From an uncultured Eubacteriales bacterium (GTDB lineage: Bacteria; Bacillota; Clostridia; Peptostreptococcales; Anaerovoracaceae), in the NCBI GenBank assembly GCA_902773835.1, contig CACYFZ010000007.1, positions 1 to 64,000 on the forward strand: a stretch of DNA of 64,000 nucleotides, written 5' to 3'. This document shows, piece by piece, positions 61,615 through 64,000 of this stretch (position 1 is its first letter; each line of letters opens with the position of its first letter). The position numbers and the translations under genes are program-made. Below the pieces are notes generated by a model. The model was not told the DNA's origin, searched no databases, and was given only the letters and a program-made list of their open reading frames with translations.

Positions 61615-62484
61615 ATGAAGGTGGTAATCATTACCGGAATGTCCGGTGCGGGCAGATCCAAGGCTGCTGACTGGTTCGAGGACCAGGATTATTACTGTGT
61701 AGATAATATGCCGCCGGCGCTTATCGAAAACTTTCTTGAGATGGCAGCTTCTGACAGCAACAGAATTGAGAAGGTTGCCTTCGTAGCGGACTTAAGGAGC
61801 CGAAGCTTCTTCGATACCTTGTCCAAGACCATAGATGAGCTCAGGAGCAATCCGGATGTGGATCTTACAGTTCTTTACATGGAGGCTTCGGTCAGTGAAA
61901 TAGTAAGGCGCTTCAATGAAGTGAGAAGAAACCATCCGCTGACTGACGGCGCTGCGGACGTTGCCGTTATTGAAGAGGAGAAGGAAAAACTCAAGGAAAT
62001 CAAGAAGAAGGCCGACCTTATCCTCGACACTACTAATTTGAAACCGGCAGAATTAAATGCAGAGCTGGAACGCCTCATTTTCGGGGGCAGAGGCTCAAGC
62101 AATTTTACTATTAACATCAGTTCATTCGGTTTTAAATACGGAATTCCGAGTGAGGCTGATGTAATGTTCGATGTACGCTTTATTCCGAACCCTTTCTGGG
62201 TACCGAGTCTGAAGAAGCTTACGGGCAATAATAAGAAAGTTGTCGATTTCGTTTTCAAGCATAAAATAGCAAGAGACTTCGTGGAGGGAACGTACGGCCT
62301 GCTGACGTCTATGGTTCCGGGATACATAAATGAGGGCAAGTACCATCTGAACATTGCTTTCGGATGTACCGGAGGCCATCACAGATCGGTTGCAATAGCC
62401 AATTCTCTGGCGGATATGTTTAAAAAAGACGGAGTGAGAGTGCACGTTTCACACCGAGATTTGGATTTGCAGAACAGAAAGTAG
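61615..62484 (+). CDS. rapZ: RapZ/YvcJ nucleotide-binding protein
   Basis: A 289-residue P-loop protein. Walker A is GMSGAGRSKA (residues 8-15), and DNMPPALIENF and VVIITG are typical. The C-terminal half (INISSFGFKYGIPSEADVMFDVRFIPNPFWVP, and IAFGCTGGHHRSVAIAN) is the RNA- or metabolite-binding domain of RapZ. Relatives bind GTP/ATP and control amino-sugar synthesis or competence. It precedes whiA directly. Confidence 0.95.
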   Translation: MKVVIITGMSGAGRSKAADWFEDQDYYCVDNMPPALIENFLEMAASDSNRIEKVAFVADLRSRSFFDTLSKTIDELRSNPDVDLTVLYMEASVSEIVRRFNEVRRNHPLTDGAADVAVIEEEKEKLKEIKKKADLILDTTNLKPAELNAELERLIFGGRGSSNFTINISSFGFKYGIPSEADVMFDVRFIPNPFWVPSLKKLTGNNKKVVDFVFKHKIARDFVEGTYGLLTSMVPGYINEGKYHLNIAFGCTGGHHRSVAIANSLADMFKKDGVRVHVSHRDLDLQNRK

Positions 62485-62485
62485 A

Positions 62486-63445
62486 ATGTCATTTTCACAG
62501 GATGTAAAAGGAGAACTCGCAAGAGTGGAGCTCAGTAAAAAATGCTGTATGCTCGCGGAGATAGCCGGATTTCTTAGGGAGTCCGGTTCTGTTAAATTGC
62601 TCGGCGGAGGAAAGTTCGGAATTGTGGCCACAACCGAAAATGCAGCTACTGCGAGGCACTTTAAAGTCCTGATAGAATCGTATTTCAGAAACAAGGTCAG
62701 CATGGAGATCGGAGAATCTCAAAGACCCGGCAGCAGAAATCGCAAGGTAAGAAACCGGTACTATCTGAATATCGGAGCGGATGAAAAATCCATGCAGATT
62801 CTCAGAGAGACCGGAATGATGCTGATCCGCGAGGGAGATGATTACTTCAGTGACGGAATATATCAGCCGATAGTTAAATCTAAATGCTGTAAGAGAGCTT
62901 ATCTTAGAGGGATGTTCCTTTCTTGCGGTACGGTGTCTGACCCAAGGAAGAGCTACCATCTCGAGTTCGTCCTGGATAAGGAGAGGAGCGCGGCCGACCT
63001 AAGAAAACTGATAGGAAGTTTCGTGGACCTTTCCGCTAATATGACCAAGCGCGGAGATAAGTATGTCGTATACATGAAGAAGGCTTCATATATAAGCGAT
63101 ATGCTCGGCATAATGGGCGCTACGGAGGCCATGCTGGACTTGGAAGAAATTCGAGTCAATAAAAGCATGCACGGAAACGTAAGAAGAATAGTAAATTGCG
63201 ACAGTGCCAATGTAGACCGCGCTCTTGCGGCTGCCGGAGATCAGCTTAAGTGGATACAGCAGATACAGGAAGAACAGGGTCTTCAGTATTTGCCGCAGCC
63301 GTTAAGAGATGTGGCGCGCCTGAGGCTGGAAAGACCGGAGGCATCTCTTACGGAAATAGGAGAGGCCCTAACGCCGCCGATAGGAAAGGCTGCCGTGAAT
63401 AAGCGTTTTGCGAAGATAAAGGCTATAGCAAATGGAGAAGAATAA
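62486..63445 (+). CDS. whiA: WhiA sporulation/cell-division regulator homologue
   Basis: A DNA-binding protein with an N-terminal LAGLIDADG-like region (residues ~20-190) and a C-terminal helix-turn-helix (LTEIGEALTPPIGKAAVNKRFAKI). The 319-residue length is normal. The family is needed for sporulation in Streptomyces and for division in Bacillus. It starts two bases after rapZ; the yvcK gene that usually lies between them is missing here. The next gene overlaps its end by 14 bases. Confidence 0.95.
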   Translation: MSFSQDVKGELARVELSKKCCMLAEIAGFLRESGSVKLLGGGKFGIVATTENAATARHFKVLIESYFRNKVSMEIGESQRPGSRNRKVRNRYYLNIGADEKSMQILRETGMMLIREGDDYFSDGIYQPIVKSKCCKRAYLRGMFLSCGTVSDPRKSYHLEFVLDKERSAADLRKLIGSFVDLSANMTKRGDKYVVYMKKASYISDMLGIMGATEAMLDLEEIRVNKSMHGNVRRIVNCDSANVDRALAAAGDQLKWIQQIQEEQGLQYLPQPLRDVARLRLERPEASLTEIGEALTPPIGKAAVNKRFAKIKAIANGEE

Positions 63446-64000
63446 GGTAATTGAATTAAGAATAGAGGATATGCTAGATGACGGCAGGGCCTTCGGAAGA
63501 TGTGAGGGCCTGGCTGTTTTTGTCAGCGGAGGCGGCGTGCCGGGAGATTTAGTGCGTGCAGAAGTCATAAAGCAGAAAAAGAATTCGGCGGAAGCACAGC
63601 TGCTGGAGATAACGGAGGCATCGACTGAGCGCGTCGAGTCAGAGTGCCCGTATTTCCGTCAGTGCGGAGGATGCACTCTGCAGGAGATGAGCTATGAGGC
63701 TCAGCTCTCTCTTAAGCGAGATCAGGTAAAGGCAAAGCTTGAGAGACTCGGCGGTCTGAACGGCCCTAAGGTAAATGACTGCATAGGCGCAGAGAATCTC
63801 AAGTACTACAGGAACAAGGCGGTATTTGCGGTTGGACCGCACGGGGAGGTCGGCTTTAAGAAAGCAAAATCAAACTTCGTTTTGGATATAGATGACTGTT
63901 TGCTTCAGACTGATGCCGCTATGGTATGTGCAGATGCACTCAGGACGTTTTTAAAGATGCCTGCTGCCAAAGGTCTGGCGGGAAAAGTGATAAAACAATT
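63432..64000 (+). CDS. 23S rRNA (uracil-5-)-methyltransferase, RlmD/RlmCD type, 5' part
   Basis: An open frame from the ATG at 63432 runs off the window edge (189 codons seen). A TRAM domain at the N-terminus (IEDMLDDGRAFGRCEGLAVFVSGGGVPGDLVRAEVI) is followed by the iron-sulphur cluster motif with CPYFRQCGGCTLQEM. The methyltransferase domain lies beyond the edge. It overlaps whiA by 14 bases. It is complete only on the neighbouring sequence. Confidence 0.9.
   Translation, partial: MEKNKVIELRIEDMLDDGRAFGRCEGLAVFVSGGGVPGDLVRAEVIKQKKNSAEAQLLEITEASTERVESECPYFRQCGGCTLQEMSYEAQLSLKRDQVKAKLERLGGLNGPKVNDCIGAENLKYYRNKAVFAVGPHGEVGFKKAKSNFVLDIDDCLLQTDAAMVCADALRTFLKMPAAKGLAGKVIKQ

Overview
This 64 kb window looks like a chromosomal segment of a low-to-moderate GC anaerobic Firmicute (class Clostridia; the gene content suggests the Family XIII / Anaerovoracaceae group, e.g. 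Mogibacterium or Eubacterium relatives, but that placement is inference). Support comes from AGGAGG-type ribosome binding sites, WhiA and RapZ, class B sortase, the two-subunit iron-sulphur L-serine dehydratase, a phosphofructokinase with pyrophosphate-type residues, XpaC/TelA and lipoprotein-type ABC binding proteins. Nearly everything is on the + strand. No rRNA, CRISPR array, prophage or intact insertion sequence is visible. The only mobile DNA is the 3' end of a group II intron at the left edge, which stops exactly at the CCA end of a tRNA-Arg gene.

Layout. 1-2.2 kb: group II intron tail, tRNA-Arg(CCU), alanine racemase and uracil-DNA glycosylase, with two divergent promoters whose -35 boxes form one palindrome. 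2.3-8.4 kb: a membrane protein with a charged tail, DUF2156 and GNAT proteins, a ThrH-type phosphatase, then a tightly packed DUF1858 / B3-B4 / sdaAB-sdaAA / cdd operon. 8.4-13.7 kb: pfp, a DMT transporter, rplM-rpsI behind a structured leader, tRNA-Arg(CCG), gpsA. 13.7-17.3 kb: a YcxB-like protein, then metNIQ behind a Met/Cys-rich leader peptide and a terminator. 17.4-25 kb: a 2126-residue protein with 23 repeats and no secretion signal, then a CNNM/CBS membrane protein. 25.1-32.6 kb: secA, a miniature LemA, DUF2207, SGNH and HAD hydrolases, and prfB with its programmed +1 frameshift. 32.6-37.4 kb: addB, WalJ-type MBL hydrolase, rlmH and a 55-residue membrane peptide. 37.5-44.6 kb: a V-type ATPase operon with the spirochaete/Bacteroidetes gene order E-DUF2764-A-B-D-I-K. 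44.7-48 kb: two unknown proteins, sortase B and an adenine-phosphoribosyltransferase-like enzyme. 48.1-53.5 kb: livJHMGF behind a Leu/Ile/Val-rich leader peptide and a hairpin. 53.6-58.3 kb: lipoprotein, xpaC-telA and an EndA-like nuclease. 58.3-64 kb: AI-2E family exporter, murB, PHP phosphoesterase, rapZ, whiA and the start of an RlmD-type methyltransferase.

Main biological point. Two amino-acid ABC transporters in one window (methionine and branched-chain) each have a strong promoter, a very short translated-looking ORF loaded with the transported amino acid, and a hairpin before the first transporter gene. No T-box or S-box hallmarks are visible in either leader. This fits ribosome-mediated transcription attenuation of amino-acid importers, a scheme well known for biosynthetic operons of Proteobacteria and less expected here. 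It is the best candidate for a little-described system in the window. Other points worth following are the complete Na+-binding signature in the V-ATPase rotor, the miniature LemA, the unsecreted-looking giant repeat protein, and two copies of a leader element before rplM that could compete for one partner.
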